A stretch of 64,000 nt of DNA from Clostridia bacterium (GCA_017464525.1 JAFTZM010000033.1:240697-304696); one strand, 5' to 3'. Positions 1 to 8,671 are shown, counted from the first letter of the stretch. Numbers and translations are program-made. Notes: generated by a model from the letters alone, not told the origin.

Positions 1-199
1 CACAGCCGCCGCTGGAATTGATATAAAGGGTAACGGGAGCCTCTGCATCCTCGCTTGCCAGGTACAGCAAGCTGGATACGATACTACAGGAAACCTTTTC
101 ATCAATTTCTCCGAAGGCTAACACGGTTCTCTTCTTGAGCAGACGGGCATTCAGGGTTTCAGCACGGCCCTCTGCGGCATTAAATACAGGTTCATTCAT
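1..199 (-). CDS. clpP: ClpP-type protease subunit, N-terminal part (cut by window edge)
   Basis: The first 66 residues of a ClpP-fold serine protease are encoded on the minus strand and run off the left edge. The start ATG at 199 follows an AAGGAGATT ribosome site. Visible family features are a helix ending in RLLKKRTVLAFGEI, then VSCSIVSSLLYLASED and the strand TLYINSSGG, which matches the ClpP motif YINSPGG with Ser in place of Pro. The catalytic Ser, His and Asp lie beyond the edge, so activity cannot be judged. ClpP forms a double heptameric proteolytic chamber fed by Clp ATPases; this copy could be the main ClpP or a paralogue. Family assignment is fairly firm, paralogue status unknown. 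Confidence 0.75.
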   Translation of the reverse strand, partial: MNEPVFNAAEGRAETLNARLLKKRTVLAFGEIDEKVSCSIVSSLLYLASEDAEAPVTLYINSSGGC

Positions 200-248
200 T
201 TTATTAATCTCCTTTAAATAGATAATCGGCAAACATTTATTTTCTTAA

Positions 249-854
249 TCAGCCATTCACATCAGATTGAGATATATTCCGGGACAGGAAGAAGTTTCCG
301 GTAATCAACGCACGAAGCTGATCATCGCAAACTAAAATCACACGATCCTCTTTTTCCTTAAATGTAAGGGTAAATTCCTGGATCATGGTTTCATACTCCC
401 CATTGATAGCCAAAGAAAGCATCATTTCCTGGGTGAGAATAACACCGTTTTGATCGTCTTCATCCAATTTTGCCTGCAGCTCTTCATTGGACATGACCAT
501 CTGAAACACCTCCGCAAGAACCGTTGAATAAAGCTGCTGCACATTCGGCATAGTAAATTCAGCAATGATCCGGTTCTTTTCACAGGACTTTATTTCATAG
601 GTTATATCCGAAAAAAGAATGCGATATAGGTTGATATACGGCTCATCGTTAAAGATATCATCCAGATAAACATATTCTGTTTTATCTGGAAACTCTGTTA
701 CCAGCAAGGTCATGGCATCCCGATCATACACCTTCAGTGCATTTGTGAAAAGTGTGAGTGTATCGTTCATTTTGGATTCATCTATACTTACGCTGCAGCC
801 GGCAGAAGAAATCAGCATCACCGCCGCAATCAGGAGTAGAAAAAATCGTTTCAT
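249..854 (-). CDS. Small secreted lipoprotein, function unknown
   Basis: A 201-residue protein with a lipoprotein signal: MKRF, a hydrophobic core, then a lipobox ending SSAGC with Cys20 as the lipidation site. The mature part is acidic and alternates helices and strands, with phrases such as FTNALKVYDRDAMTLLV and EYETMIQEFTLTFKEKEDRVILV, which recall NTF2-like or DUF5105-type clostridial lipoproteins; this is resemblance only. The start at 854 is preferred over the in-frame start at 899 because AAAGGAAG sits just upstream and the signal peptide then begins at residue 1. It lies 49 bases upstream of the clpP-like gene on the same strand. Confidence 0.7.
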   Translation of the reverse strand: MKRFFLLLIAAVMLISSAGCSVSIDESKMNDTLTLFTNALKVYDRDAMTLLVTEFPDKTEYVYLDDIFNDEPYINLYRILFSDITYEIKSCEKNRIIAEFTMPNVQQLYSTVLAEVFQMVMSNEELQAKLDEDDQNGVILTQEMMLSLAINGEYETMIQEFTLTFKEKEDRVILVCDDQLRALITGNFFLSRNISQSDVNG

Positions 855-921
855 AGCAGGACTTCCTTTAATGATTATGATGCAAGTATAGCACACCATA
901 CGAAGTTTTTCAATAAATTTT

Positions 922-949
922 CACGATTTTAAATTTCGTACATAAAATA
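922..949 (+). promoter_or_regulatory. Candidate late-sporulation (sigmaK/sigmaE-like) promoter
   Basis: CATAAAATA at 941-949 fits the sigmaK -10 consensus CATANNNTA, and CAC at 922-924 lies 16 bases upstream, the usual spacing for the sigmaK AC box. It leads into the Cys-rich protein gene at 978. Assignment is by consensus only. Confidence 0.4.
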
Positions 950-977
950 CAATAGATCAAACCATAAGGAGGCTGCT

Positions 978-1748
978 ATGGAAATCAACAATACCAACAA
1001 TAATGATGTCCAAAATTTCGGCGAAGAAATATGCGTAAACGTGCAAAAAATATACGATACCTGCAAGGATAAAGACTGCTTATCCGATATGCGCGTGTAC
1101 TTAAGCCCCGGCGATCAGTCACTTATCGATAATGCAGTAAATATCCGAGCCAGAAAATCCGAACTGGTATGGACCTCAGTTACTCTGGAAGAGGTTCCTT
1201 TCAACAAGGGATTTTACGGGGTAGATCTTACCTTCTATTTCAAAACCGGCTTTGAGGTTTATACCGGCAATGGACGCCCTTCTATTGTGGAAGGTCTTTC
1301 CTACTATAATAAAAAGGTGATCCTTTACGGCAGCGAAGGAAATACCACCACATTTTCTTCCGCTTGCAGTAATAATTACAGCAACAGCAATCTGCCGGTG
1401 GCGGAGGTGGAGGTGGTAGATCCCATCGTTTTGAACACCAGGATCGTAAATCCCTCCTGCAACTGCTGCTGTTCCGAATGCGAATCCTTAAATCTGCCCA
1501 GTCGTGTTGCTGCCCTTTTCCCCGAAGAGCTGACCGATATGGCCGGCAGAAAGCTGGTGGTATCTCTCGGGTTGTTCAGCGTTGTACGGATCGTGCGGGA
1601 TGTTCAGGTCAAGATCCCCTATTCCAGATTCAGCCTGCCGGAGAAGGAATGCTCCGGGCCTCGGGAGGAGGAGCCCTGCAGCTTTTTTGAAAAGCTTTGC
1701 TTCCCCACCAATGAATTCTTCCCGCCTGAAGGCGGCACTAGCTGCTGA
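978..1748 (+). CDS. Cysteine-rich protein of unknown function, possibly spore coat
   Basis: A 256-residue soluble protein without signal peptide or membrane segment. I do not recognise a named family beyond a general likeness to uncharacterised clostridial proteins. Cysteines occur as C29/C34 in TCKDKDC, a dense cluster CNCCCSEC at 161-168, and a C-terminal set (C225, C234, C241, C256). The middle is strand-rich (GVDLTFYFKTGFEVYTG, KKVILYGSEG). The start ATG follows AAGGAGG. It is monocistronic, ending at a strong terminator. The upstream box resembles a mother-cell sigmaK promoter, which with the Cys clusters suggests a cross-linked coat or exosporium protein; that role is inference. Confidence 0.7.
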   Translation: MEINNTNNNDVQNFGEEICVNVQKIYDTCKDKDCLSDMRVYLSPGDQSLIDNAVNIRARKSELVWTSVTLEEVPFNKGFYGVDLTFYFKTGFEVYTGNGRPSIVEGLSYYNKKVILYGSEGNTTTFSSACSNNYSNSNLPVAEVEVVDPIVLNTRIVNPSCNCCCSECESLNLPSRVAALFPEELTDMAGRKLVVSLGLFSVVRIVRDVQVKIPYSRFSLPEKECSGPREEEPCSFFEKLCFPTNEFFPPEGGTSC

Positions 1749-1752
1749 AGAA

Positions 1753-1780
1753 AGCCCGGAAATGCAAGCATTTCCGGGCT
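1753..1780. terminator. Bidirectional stem-loop between convergent genes
   Basis: A 12-bp perfect stem (AGCCCGGAAATG, loop CAAG, CATTTCCGGGCT) lies between the stops of the Cys-rich protein gene (+) and the deaminase gene (-). T/A tracts on both sides allow use in both directions. Confidence 0.8.
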
Positions 1781-1786
1781 TAAAAT

Positions 1787-2272
1787 TTAATATCCAAGGG
1801 TACCGTCCAAGGATTCATCATTTTTGATCCAATCTTCCACCAGGAAGGTATGAAATTCCTCCTTACTATCCCGCACCACAACATCTTTAATACCTGCATT
1901 GATGATCAATTTTTTACACATGGCACAGGGCGCTGTATTTTTTACATAATCGCCGGTATCCACCTCATGACCCACCAGATAAAGGGTGGCATCGATGGTA
2001 TCACGGCGTGCGGCGGAAATGATACAGTTTGCTTCCGCATGAACAGAACGGCAAAGCTCATACCGCTCCCCTCTTTTGATTCCCAATTCCTGGCGGATAC
2101 AGGTACCGCAATCACAGCAATTCTTACGCCCCCGGGGTGCTCCGTTATAGCCTGTGGATACGATCTCATCATTCTTCACGATGATGGCCCCGAAAACACG
2201 GCGCAGGCAGGTTCCGCGCCCAGTGGCAGCATCCGCCATATCCAGATAATAATTGGTTTTATCTTTTCTCAT
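1787..2272 (-). CDS. dCMP deaminase-family zinc protein
   Basis: A 161-residue cytidine/deoxycytidylate deaminase-fold protein. It shows the Zn motifs HAEAN (His ligand and catalytic Glu) and PCAMC (two Cys ligands), plus the dCMP-deaminase-type region TGYNGAPRG and a Cys-rich insert CCDCGTCIR typical of the ComEB/dCMP deaminase branch. dCMP deaminase converts dCMP to dUMP for thymidylate synthesis. The start at 2272 is chosen over 2311 because GAGGTG lies about 6 bases upstream and the longer form would add an unconserved leader reaching into the terminator of the upstream tRNA. Confidence 0.85.
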   Translation of the reverse strand: MRKDKTNYYLDMADAATGRGTCLRRVFGAIIVKNDEIVSTGYNGAPRGRKNCCDCGTCIRQELGIKRGERYELCRSVHAEANCIISAARRDTIDATLYLVGHEVDTGDYVKNTAPCAMCKKLIINAGIKDVVVRDSKEEFHTFLVEDWIKNDESLDGTLGY

Positions 2273-2293
2273 ACAGCACCTCATAAACTCTTT

Positions 2294-2323
2294 AAAAAAG
2301 GGACCTCGCAAGGTCCCTTTTTT
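2294..2323 (-). terminator. Terminator of tRNA-Gly
   Basis: AAAAAAGGGACCT, loop CGCA, AGGTCCCTTTTTT: a symmetrical hairpin with T-run directly 3' of the tRNA on the minus strand. Confidence 0.8.
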
Positions 2324-2326
2324 ATA

Positions 2327-2400
2327 TGGAGCGGGTAATGGGAGTCGAACCCACCTATCAACCTTGGGAAGGTCGCATTCTACCGATGAATTATACCCGC
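2327..2400 (-). tRNA. tRNA-Gly(CCC)
   Basis: The minus strand folds as a tRNA: acceptor GCGGGTA/TACCCGC, anticodon stem CGACC/GGTTG with loop TTCCCAA (anticodon CCC, reads GGG), T-arm TGGGT-TCGACTC-CCA, discriminator T as usual for tRNA-Gly, and an encoded CCA at 2327-2329. 74 bases including CCA. Confidence 0.93.
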
Positions 2401-2416
2401 ATATTTTACTTTACAA

Positions 2417-2445
2417 AGTATACACGCTTTTTTCCCGTTCGTCAA
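2417..2445 (-). promoter_or_regulatory. SigmaA promoter of tRNA-Gly
   Basis: On the minus strand TTGACG, a 17-base spacer and TATACT stand just upstream of the tRNA 5' end. Confidence 0.75.
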
Positions 2446-2461
2446 GAGAAATTTTTAAAAA

Positions 2462-2494
2462 TTTTCGGTGCCGGCCATTGACCGGCACCGAAAA
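2462..2494 (-). terminator. Terminator of the transketolase pair
   Basis: A 13-bp stem (TTTTCGGTGCCGG / CCGGCACCGAAAA) lies right after the stop of the C-terminal subunit gene, followed on the minus strand by an A/T-rich tail. Confidence 0.75.
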
Positions 2495-2498
2495 AGCC

Positions 2499-3437
2499 TT
2501 ATTTCTTCAAAGAAAGAGCATATTTTGCTTTTTCTGCGATGCCTGCTGCATTGAGTTTGAAAAGATCAAGCAGATCCAGCGCAGGGCCGCTCTTGCCGTA
2601 GCAATCCTCAACACCGTGGCGGACAACGGGGCAGATCCCCTGCTCAGCAACGACCTCACATACCGCGCTGCCCAGACCACCGATGATGGAATGCTCCTCA
2701 GTGGTGACAACCGCTTTACACTTGGCAGCATACTCCAGAACAAGTTCATTATCCAAGGGCTTGATGGAAGCAATATTGATAACAGCCGCATCGATGCCAT
2801 CGGCCTTCAACAGTTCAGCAGCCTCCAGTGCACGGGCAACCATCAGGCCGGTCGCAATGATGGCCACATCCTTGCCGTCCTTCAGAACAGCGCCCTTGCC
2901 GATCTCAAACTTATAGTTCTCATCAAAGATAGAATCAACAGCCATTCTTCCGAAACGCAGATAAACAGGGCCGTCGTGCTCAATAGCAGCCTTCACGCAC
3001 AGGCGAGCCTCTACGGGATCGGCCGGATTGAGAACGACCATTCCGGGAATGGTACGCATCAAAGCAATATCTTCATTGCACTGATGGGTAGCACCGTCTT
3101 CACCCACGGAAATACCGGCATGGGTAGCACCGATCTTTACATTCAGATGAGGATAGCCGATGGAGTTGCGGACTTGCTCATATGCACGGCCGGCAGCGAA
3201 CATGGCAAAGGTGCTGGCAAAGACAGTTTTGCCGGCTGCAGCCATACCAGCCGCAACGCCCATCATATTTCCTTCGGCAATACCGCACTCAATAAAGCGA
3301 TCAGGATATGCCTTCTTAAAAATACCGGTTTTAGTGGCCGCAGCAAGGTCTGCGTCCATAACATACAGATCATATTCTTCGGCAAATTCGGTCAAAGCCT
3401 TGCCGTAGCTATCTCTTGTTGCTTCTTTTACAGACAT
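2499..3437 (-). CDS. Transketolase C-terminal subunit
   Basis: 312 residues carrying the pyrimidine-binding and C-terminal domains of transketolase as a separate polypeptide. Visible marks are MDADLAAATKTG near the start, the conserved FIECGIAEGNMMGVAAGMA (the Glu of the CGIAE segment activates the thiamine diphosphate pyrimidine ring), FARAYEQVRNS-type helix here as GRAYEQVRNSIGYP, and the end domain VTTEEHSIIGGLGSAV. Works with the N-terminal subunit next door to move two-carbon ketol units in the pentose phosphate pathway. The start at 3437 has GGAGGTTGC upstream, and the gene overlaps the preceding one by 10 bases, indicating translational coupling. Confidence 0.93.
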   Translation of the reverse strand: MSVKEATRDSYGKALTEFAEEYDLYVMDADLAAATKTGIFKKAYPDRFIECGIAEGNMMGVAAGMAAAGKTVFASTFAMFAAGRAYEQVRNSIGYPHLNVKIGATHAGISVGEDGATHQCNEDIALMRTIPGMVVLNPADPVEARLCVKAAIEHDGPVYLRFGRMAVDSIFDENYKFEIGKGAVLKDGKDVAIIATGLMVARALEAAELLKADGIDAAVINIASIKPLDNELVLEYAAKCKAVVTTEEHSIIGGLGSAVCEVVAEQGICPVVRHGVEDCYGKSGPALDLLDLFKLNAAGIAEKAKYALSLKK

Positions 3438-4264
3438 TTTGCAACCTCCTTCAGTTCATTCATAGCGGTATTATAATCGTCATCGCCGGGGGCGGTACCA
3501 TGCCAGCCGACCTGATTTTCCATGTAGGAAACGCCTTTACCCTTCACAGTATTGGCAACGATCAGAGAGGGCTTACCCACAACCTTTTTAGCTTCGTTGA
3601 AAGCCTTTTCAATGGAATCAAAATCGTGGCCGTCCATTTCAAAGGATGCAAGACCGAAGGCAGCAGCCTTATCCCCGATGGGGGCGCTGCTCATGACCTC
3701 GGCGGTAGGGCCGTCGATCTGCAGGCCGTTATTATCAACAATGATACAAAGGTTGTCCAGCTTATAATGAGCAGCGAACATCAGCGCTTCCCAAACCTGG
3801 CCCTCTTCGATCTCACCGTCCCCCAAAATGGTATAAACACGATAGGATGCGCCGCTCTTTTTGGCTGCCAGTGCCATACCGCAGGCAGCAGAGATGCCCT
3901 GACCCAAAGAGCCGCTGGACATATCGATGCCGGGGATATTCTTCATATCGGGATGACCCTGCAGGATGCTTCCGATATGACGGAAGGTGGGCAGGATCTC
4001 GGGGTCAAAGAATCCCCGACGTGCCAGAGCAGAATAAACTGCCGGGCAGGTGTGGCCCTTGGAAAGAACAAAGCGATCACGATCTGCCCAATCGGGATTC
4101 TTCGGATCCACATTCAATTCAACAAAATAAAGATATGCAACAATGTCTGCAATAGACAAAGAACCGCCGGGATGGCCGGATTTGGCGCTGTGCACCTGCT
4201 CAACGATATCCATCCGAATGGTATTTGCATTCTTTTTCAACTGCAACTTGACCTCTTCAATCAT
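3428..4264 (-). CDS. Transketolase N-terminal subunit
   Basis: 278 residues forming the thiamine-diphosphate-binding half of transketolase. It shows SAKSGHPGGSLS near residue 30, LSKGHTCPAVYSAL, GSLGQGISAACGMALA and the ThDP/Mg motif GDGEIEEGQVWEALMFA followed by DNNGLQIDG. The start at 4264 is fixed by AAGGAGG seven to nine bases upstream; an upstream in-frame Met has no good site. Split transketolases like this are common in Clostridia. The pair is read from a sigmaA promoter just upstream and ends at a terminator near 2470. Confidence 0.93.
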   Translation of the reverse strand: MIEEVKLQLKKNANTIRMDIVEQVHSAKSGHPGGSLSIADIVAYLYFVELNVDPKNPDWADRDRFVLSKGHTCPAVYSALARRGFFDPEILPTFRHIGSILQGHPDMKNIPGIDMSSGSLGQGISAACGMALAAKKSGASYRVYTILGDGEIEEGQVWEALMFAAHYKLDNLCIIVDNNGLQIDGPTAEVMSSAPIGDKAAAFGLASFEMDGHDFDSIEKAFNEAKKVVGKPSLIVANTVKGKGVSYMENQVGWHGTAPGDDDYNTAMNELKEVAKCL

Positions 4265-4295
4265 TTGGAGAGCCTCCTTGTTTTTATTCATATAT

Positions 4296-4324
4296 ATTTT
4301 ATACTGACTTTGCCATAAAGTCAA
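4296..4324 (-). promoter_or_regulatory. SigmaA promoter of the transketolase operon
   Basis: TTGACT, 17 bases, TAAAAT on the minus strand, about 30 bases upstream of the start codon. Confidence 0.7.
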
Positions 4325-4347
4325 TGGCGTTTTCGGCAAAAAAACTG

Positions 4348-4376
4348 TTGAATAGCTTTGACGCATTTGTTATAAT
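4348..4376 (+). promoter_or_regulatory. SigmaA promoter of rarA-nth
   Basis: TTGAAT, 17 bases, TATAAT, ending 28 bases before the rarA ATG. Confidence 0.75.
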
Positions 4377-4404
4377 GATAGAAAATGCCGAAAGGAGGCT
4401 TTTT

Positions 4405-5664
4405 ATGCGTCCGCTTTCTGATATTTTGCGCCCCACCTCCATCGATGAGATGGTAGGGCAGCGCCACTTGCTGGGCAAAGGGAAATTACTTCGTGCCATT
4501 GCTGAGGGCAAGGATATTCCAAACATGATCTTTTACGGTCCCAGCGGAGTGGGAAAAACCACCTTGGCCCGGATCATCTCCGAAAAATCCGACCGTAAAT
4601 TATATAAATTAAATGCTACTACCGCTTCCATCAGCGATATTAAGGATATCATTAACGATATCAATCCCTTTACTGCTCCCAACGGTATATTACTCTACCT
4701 GGACGAAATTCAGTATTTCAATAAAAAACAGCAGCAATCCTTGCTGGAATTTATTGAAAACGGCAGTATCACATTGATCGCATCTACGACCGAAAATCCC
4801 TATTTTTACGTCTATAATGCGATCCTCAGCCGCTGCACGGTATTTGAATTCAAGCCCGTTTCCGCCCATGATATGATCCCCTTCATCAAACGCTCCATTC
4901 AATATTTGGAGGACCAGCGGGGCTTTACCATTCAGTATACCGAAGAAGGTCTTAAAAAAATCGCTTACGGCTGCGGCGGGGATGTACGAAAGTGCTGTAA
5001 CTGCATCGAGATCATTTCCATTGCTTTGACCAAGGAACATCCGGAAATTACCGAGGAAATGATCGCCGAAGCATCCCAGCGAAGCGGAAATCACTACGAT
5101 AAAGACGGGGATTATCATTATGATATCCTTTCTGCCTTCCAAAAATCCATCCGTGGATCGGATCCTGATGCTGCATTGGTCTATCTGGCACGTCTTTTGG
5201 AGGCGGGCAATCTGATCGCCCCCTGCCGGCGACTGATGGTAATCGCCGCCGAAGATATCGGTCTGGCTTACCCGCAGGCAATTTCCATTGTAAAATCCTG
5301 CGTAGATTGCGCGCAGGCGCTGGGGCTACCGGAAGCAAGAATTCCCCTGGCAGAAGCTGTTATACTTTTGGCTACGGCTCCAAAATCCAATTCAGCCATC
5401 GAAGCCATTGATGCGGCCATGGCAGATGTGAGCAGCGGTAAAGGGCAGATCATTCCCGCCAACATTCAGGACAGCCACTATGGCGGTGCGGAAAAGCTGG
5501 GCCACGGCCAGGGTTATATGTATCCCCATCCCTATCCAAACCATTATGTAAACCAAAACTATATGCCGGCAGATCTACAGGGAAAGCATTATTATCAATT
5601 TGGCGATAACAAGTTGGAAAGCGCCTCTGCGGCATATTGGAAAAAGATAAAGGAGGAATCATGA
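4405..5664 (+). CDS. rarA: Replication-associated recombination protein A (AAA+ ATPase)
   Basis: 419 residues, the usual RarA/MgsA length. The order is Walker A GPSGVGKTT near residue 50, Walker B LLYLDEIQYF (family usually DEIHRFN), sensor region IASTTENPYF, arginine finger ILSRCTVFEF, then the C-terminal clamp-loader-like domain with QKSIRGSDPDAALVYLARLLEAG and the family signature IPANIQDSHYGGAEKLGHG. RarA acts at stalled forks and with RecA. The start at 4405 has AAAGGAGG upstream; the longer frame from 4324 lacks a site and would include the promoter. Its stop overlaps the nth start (ATGA). Confidence 0.93.
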   Translation: MRPLSDILRPTSIDEMVGQRHLLGKGKLLRAIAEGKDIPNMIFYGPSGVGKTTLARIISEKSDRKLYKLNATTASISDIKDIINDINPFTAPNGILLYLDEIQYFNKKQQQSLLEFIENGSITLIASTTENPYFYVYNAILSRCTVFEFKPVSAHDMIPFIKRSIQYLEDQRGFTIQYTEEGLKKIAYGCGGDVRKCCNCIEIISIALTKEHPEITEEMIAEASQRSGNHYDKDGDYHYDILSAFQKSIRGSDPDAALVYLARLLEAGNLIAPCRRLMVIAAEDIGLAYPQAISIVKSCVDCAQALGLPEARIPLAEAVILLATAPKSNSAIEAIDAAMADVSSGKGQIIPANIQDSHYGGAEKLGHGQGYMYPHPYPNHYVNQNYMPADLQGKHYYQFGDNKLESASAAYWKKIKEES

Positions 5665-6302
5665 GAAAGGCAGAAAAAATTCAATTTATTCTGGATGAAT
5701 TGGAAAAGCTATACCCTCAGGCAGAGTGTGCGCTTCATTATTCCAAGCCCTATGAATTATTGATCGCAACCCGTCTTTCAGCGCAATGCACCGATGAACG
5801 TGTAAATAAAGTTACACCGGCGCTGTTTGAAAAATACACCACGCTGGAGGCCTTTGCAGAAGCGGATTTTGATGAATTGTGCGAAATGGTTCATTCCTGC
5901 GGATTTTTCCGTGCCAAGGCCAAAAGTATTATTGAAATGAGCCGGGACATTTTGGAGCGTTTTGACGGCCGGGTTCCGGATAACATTGAGGATCTCACCA
6001 GCCTTTCCGGCATTGGGCGAAAAACCGCAAACCTGATCTGCGGTGATATTTACGGAAAGCCTGCCATCATTGCGGACACCCATTGCATCCGCCTTTCCAA
6101 CCGATTGGGATTGGCCACCAGTACCAACCCTGAAATTGTGGAGCGGCAGCTAAAGGCCGCAATTCCCCCGGAACGGCAAACAAAATTTTGCCACAATCTT
6201 GTTCACCACGGACGTGCGATCTGTGATGCCAGAAAACCGGATTGCGCTGCCTGCCCCCTTACCTCTGTTTGTGTTTATGTGAAGAAAAAATCACATCTTT
6301 GA
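5661..6302 (+). CDS. nth: Endonuclease III (DNA glycosylase/AP lyase)
   Basis: 213 residues, standard for Nth. The helix-hairpin-helix LSGIGRKTANLI contains the catalytic Lys, and ADTHC carries the catalytic Asp. The C-terminal [4Fe-4S] loop is complete with spacing C-x6-C-x2-C-x5-C (CDARKPDCAACPLTSVC). It excises oxidised pyrimidines in base excision repair. The ATG at 5661 overlaps the rarA stop, with AGGAGG inside the rarA 3' end, so the two repair genes are translationally coupled. Confidence 0.95.
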   Translation: MRKAEKIQFILDELEKLYPQAECALHYSKPYELLIATRLSAQCTDERVNKVTPALFEKYTTLEAFAEADFDELCEMVHSCGFFRAKAKSIIEMSRDILERFDGRVPDNIEDLTSLSGIGRKTANLICGDIYGKPAIIADTHCIRLSNRLGLATSTNPEIVERQLKAAIPPERQTKFCHNLVHHGRAICDARKPDCAACPLTSVCVYVKKKSHL

Positions 6303-6337
6303 TATTTTGACAAAATATTTTTATATTGAAAAACAGA

Positions 6338-6366
6338 TTGACTTTTATTTATACAATATATATAAT
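6338..6366 (+). promoter_or_regulatory. SigmaA promoter of secDF
   Basis: TTGACT, 17 bases, perfect TATAAT; 53 bases before the secD ATG. Confidence 0.8.
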
Positions 6367-6419
6367 ATTCTTTAGTTTTAATTTAAATTTGACGAGAAGA
6401 TCGTCAAAAGGAGGTTACA

Positions 6420-7757
6420 ATGAGACATAAGAAAGCCAGTATCTGGCAAAAGCTGACGTTCTTTATTGTTGTTGCCATTATCCTTGCAATTGTAGCTTAT
6501 ACCGCATTCGGCATCTATACCGAACGGAATAGCTATATGCGCTTCGGCATCGACATTAAGGGCGGCGTCAGCGCCACATTCCAATCGGCAGATGAAACCA
6601 TCGTTCCTACGGATGATCAGTTAGAATCTGCCAAAACCGTCATCGAACAGCGGTTGGATAACAATAATATCCTGGACCGTACCGTTACGCTGGACAAGGA
6701 AAATCACGCAATCCTGGTGGAGTTTCCCTGGCAGGCAAACGAAACCGAATTCGATCCTGTTGCAGCCATCAAGGAATTGGGCGAGACCGCTCAGCTGACC
6801 TTTGCTGTGGTATCCGAAGGGGAGCACGGCGAAGAGGGTGTTGTTGAACTGATCGTAGACGGCGAGCACGGCGGGGATTACATCATTGAGGAAACCTTTA
6901 TGGACGGCTCCAGAGTTGCCAAGGCTGAGGCAGGCTATTTGGATTCCGGCTATGTGATCCTGCTGCAGTTTGACAGCGAAGGTACCACTACCTTTGCCAA
7001 CGAAACCTCTGACCATGTGGGCGACCTGATCGGTATTCTGATGGACGATACCCTGATCAGCGTTGCAACGGTCGAGGAAGCCATCACCGGCGGTGAGGCT
7101 TACATCAGCGGTAGTTTTACTGCCGCCGAAGCAAAATCTCTTGCTTCTAAGATCAATTCCGGTGCTCTTCCCTTCACCATGGAATCCACCAACTATTCTT
7201 CTGTTAGCGCCACCATGGGGGCTCATGCACTGAACGTTATGCTGCTGGCCGGCTTGATCGCTCTTTGCATTATCATTCTGTTCATGTGCTGCTATTACAG
7301 ACTCCCCGGCTTTGTGGCATCTATTACCCTTTTACTGCAGACCGCCGGTCAGCTTCTGATCTTCCATTTGATGGGCCTCACCCTGACCTTACCCGGTATT
7401 GCAGGTATTATCCTTTCTATCGGCATGGGCGTTGACTCCAACATTATTATTGCGGAACGTATCAAGGAAGAGATCAATTCCGGCAAGACCCTCAAGGGCG
7501 CTATTACCGCCGGCTATAGCCGTGCATTCTCGGCAGTATTCGACTGTAATGTCACGACCGCGGCTGTTGGTCTGTTGCTGATGATCCTCGGTACCGGTTC
7601 TATGCTGTCCTTTGCATACACCCTGCTGATCGGTATTTTGCTGAACTTTGGCTTATCCATCATCTCCAGCAAGCTGATGCTGCAATCTCTTTCTTATTAC
7701 AAAGTTTTTTCCAATCCCAAGTTTTACGGCTATAAAAAAGTAAAGGAGGCAGAGTAA
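6420..7757 (+). CDS. secD: Protein translocase subunit SecD
   Basis: 445 residues. One membrane segment near residues 16-34, then FGIDIKGGVSATFQ (SecD D1 motif, normally D(L)xGG), a periplasm-type P1 domain, and five C-terminal membrane segments containing LPGIAGIILSIGMGVDSNIIIAERIKEE, the conserved GMxVDxNVxIxERI motif whose Asp and Arg take part in proton-driven pulling of exported proteins. Start has AAGGAGGTTACA upstream. Followed after 2 bases by secF; here SecD and SecF are separate genes, unlike the fused SecDF of Bacillus. Confidence 0.95.
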   Translation: MRHKKASIWQKLTFFIVVAIILAIVAYTAFGIYTERNSYMRFGIDIKGGVSATFQSADETIVPTDDQLESAKTVIEQRLDNNNILDRTVTLDKENHAILVEFPWQANETEFDPVAAIKELGETAQLTFAVVSEGEHGEEGVVELIVDGEHGGDYIIEETFMDGSRVAKAEAGYLDSGYVILLQFDSEGTTTFANETSDHVGDLIGILMDDTLISVATVEEAITGGEAYISGSFTAAEAKSLASKINSGALPFTMESTNYSSVSATMGAHALNVMLLAGLIALCIIILFMCCYYRLPGFVASITLLLQTAGQLLIFHLMGLTLTLPGIAGIILSIGMGVDSNIIIAERIKEEINSGKTLKGAITAGYSRAFSAVFDCNVTTAAVGLLLMILGTGSMLSFAYTLLIGILLNFGLSIISSKLMLQSLSYYKVFSNPKFYGYKKVKEAE

Positions 7758-7759
7758 TC

Positions 7760-8671
7760 ATGGTTAAATTTTACGAAAACAGAAAAATCTATTATATCAT
7801 CTCTGCTGTTTTACTGATTGCCGGAATCGTTGGTTTGTTTGTGAACGGCGTCAAACTGGACATCTCCTTCAGCGGTGGTGCAAAGATCACCTACAGCTAT
7901 ACCGGCGATGAGATCAATGCAACAGAGGTTGAAGCATTGGTGAAGGACACCTTAAAGCGGGATTCCACCGTGCAGAATGCCACCGGTTATCAGACAGATG
8001 ATAAGTCCTTGGTGATCAGCCTCTCCGGAACCCAGAGTCTTTCCACCGAAGAGCAGACCGCTCTTTACGATGCTTTAAGCAAAAAATACGCCAACAATAA
8101 GATCGAGCAAGGCTCAACCACCAATGTGGAGGCATCTATCGGCCGCCGCTTCCTGAGAAACGGTTTTATTGCCATTGCGATTGCAGCCGTATTTATGATC
8201 GTATGGGTCACCTTGCGGTTTAAGGTGGTATCCGGCTTCACTGCAGCCGCCACTGCGCTAATCGCTTTGTTCCACGATATTCTGCTGGTATTCTTTGTTT
8301 TTGTTCTTTTTAAGATTCCTATCAATGATGGCTTTATCGCCGTTGTGCTGACGATTTTAGGTTATTCCATCAACGATACCCTGGTCATCTTTGACCGGAT
8401 CCGGGAAAACAAAAAGTTGGCCGGCAACAAATCGATCTCTGTTGAAACTCTTGTAAACAAGAGTATTCAGCAATCTCTCACCCGTACTGTCAACACCTCA
8501 CTGATGACCCTGGCGGCCTTGGTGCTGGTGCTGATCTTCGGTTGGATCAAGGGATTATCCTCCATCGTAAACTTTGCTCTTCCCATGATGGTGGGTATTA
8601 TTTCCGGCTGCTACTCCTCTTCCTTCCTGGCGCCCTGCATCTGGGGCAGCATTAAAAAGAGATCCAAATAA
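7760..8671 (+). CDS. secF: Protein translocase subunit SecF
   Basis: 303 residues with a first membrane segment, LDISFSGGAKITYSY (SecF D1), a short extracytoplasmic domain, RRFLRNGFIAIAIA and the conserved GYSINDTLVIFDRIREN motif. Forms a complex with SecD and SecYEG to complete export. Translationally coupled to secD (AAGGAGG in the secD tail). Ends before a strong terminator. Confidence 0.95.
   Translation: MVKFYENRKIYYIISAVLLIAGIVGLFVNGVKLDISFSGGAKITYSYTGDEINATEVEALVKDTLKRDSTVQNATGYQTDDKSLVISLSGTQSLSTEEQTALYDALSKKYANNKIEQGSTTNVEASIGRRFLRNGFIAIAIAAVFMIVWVTLRFKVVSGFTAAATALIALFHDILLVFFVFVLFKIPINDGFIAVVLTILGYSINDTLVIFDRIRENKKLAGNKSISVETLVNKSIQQSLTRTVNTSLMTLAALVLVLIFGWIKGLSSIVNFALPMMVGIISGCYSSSFLAPCIWGSIKKRSK

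Noticed and set aside
2253..3476. 407-codon plus-strand open frame across the tRNA-Gly and the transketolase subunit
   Set aside because: It runs through a tRNA and terminators, has no ribosome site, and the protein is a low-complexity antisense reading of a clear transketolase gene.
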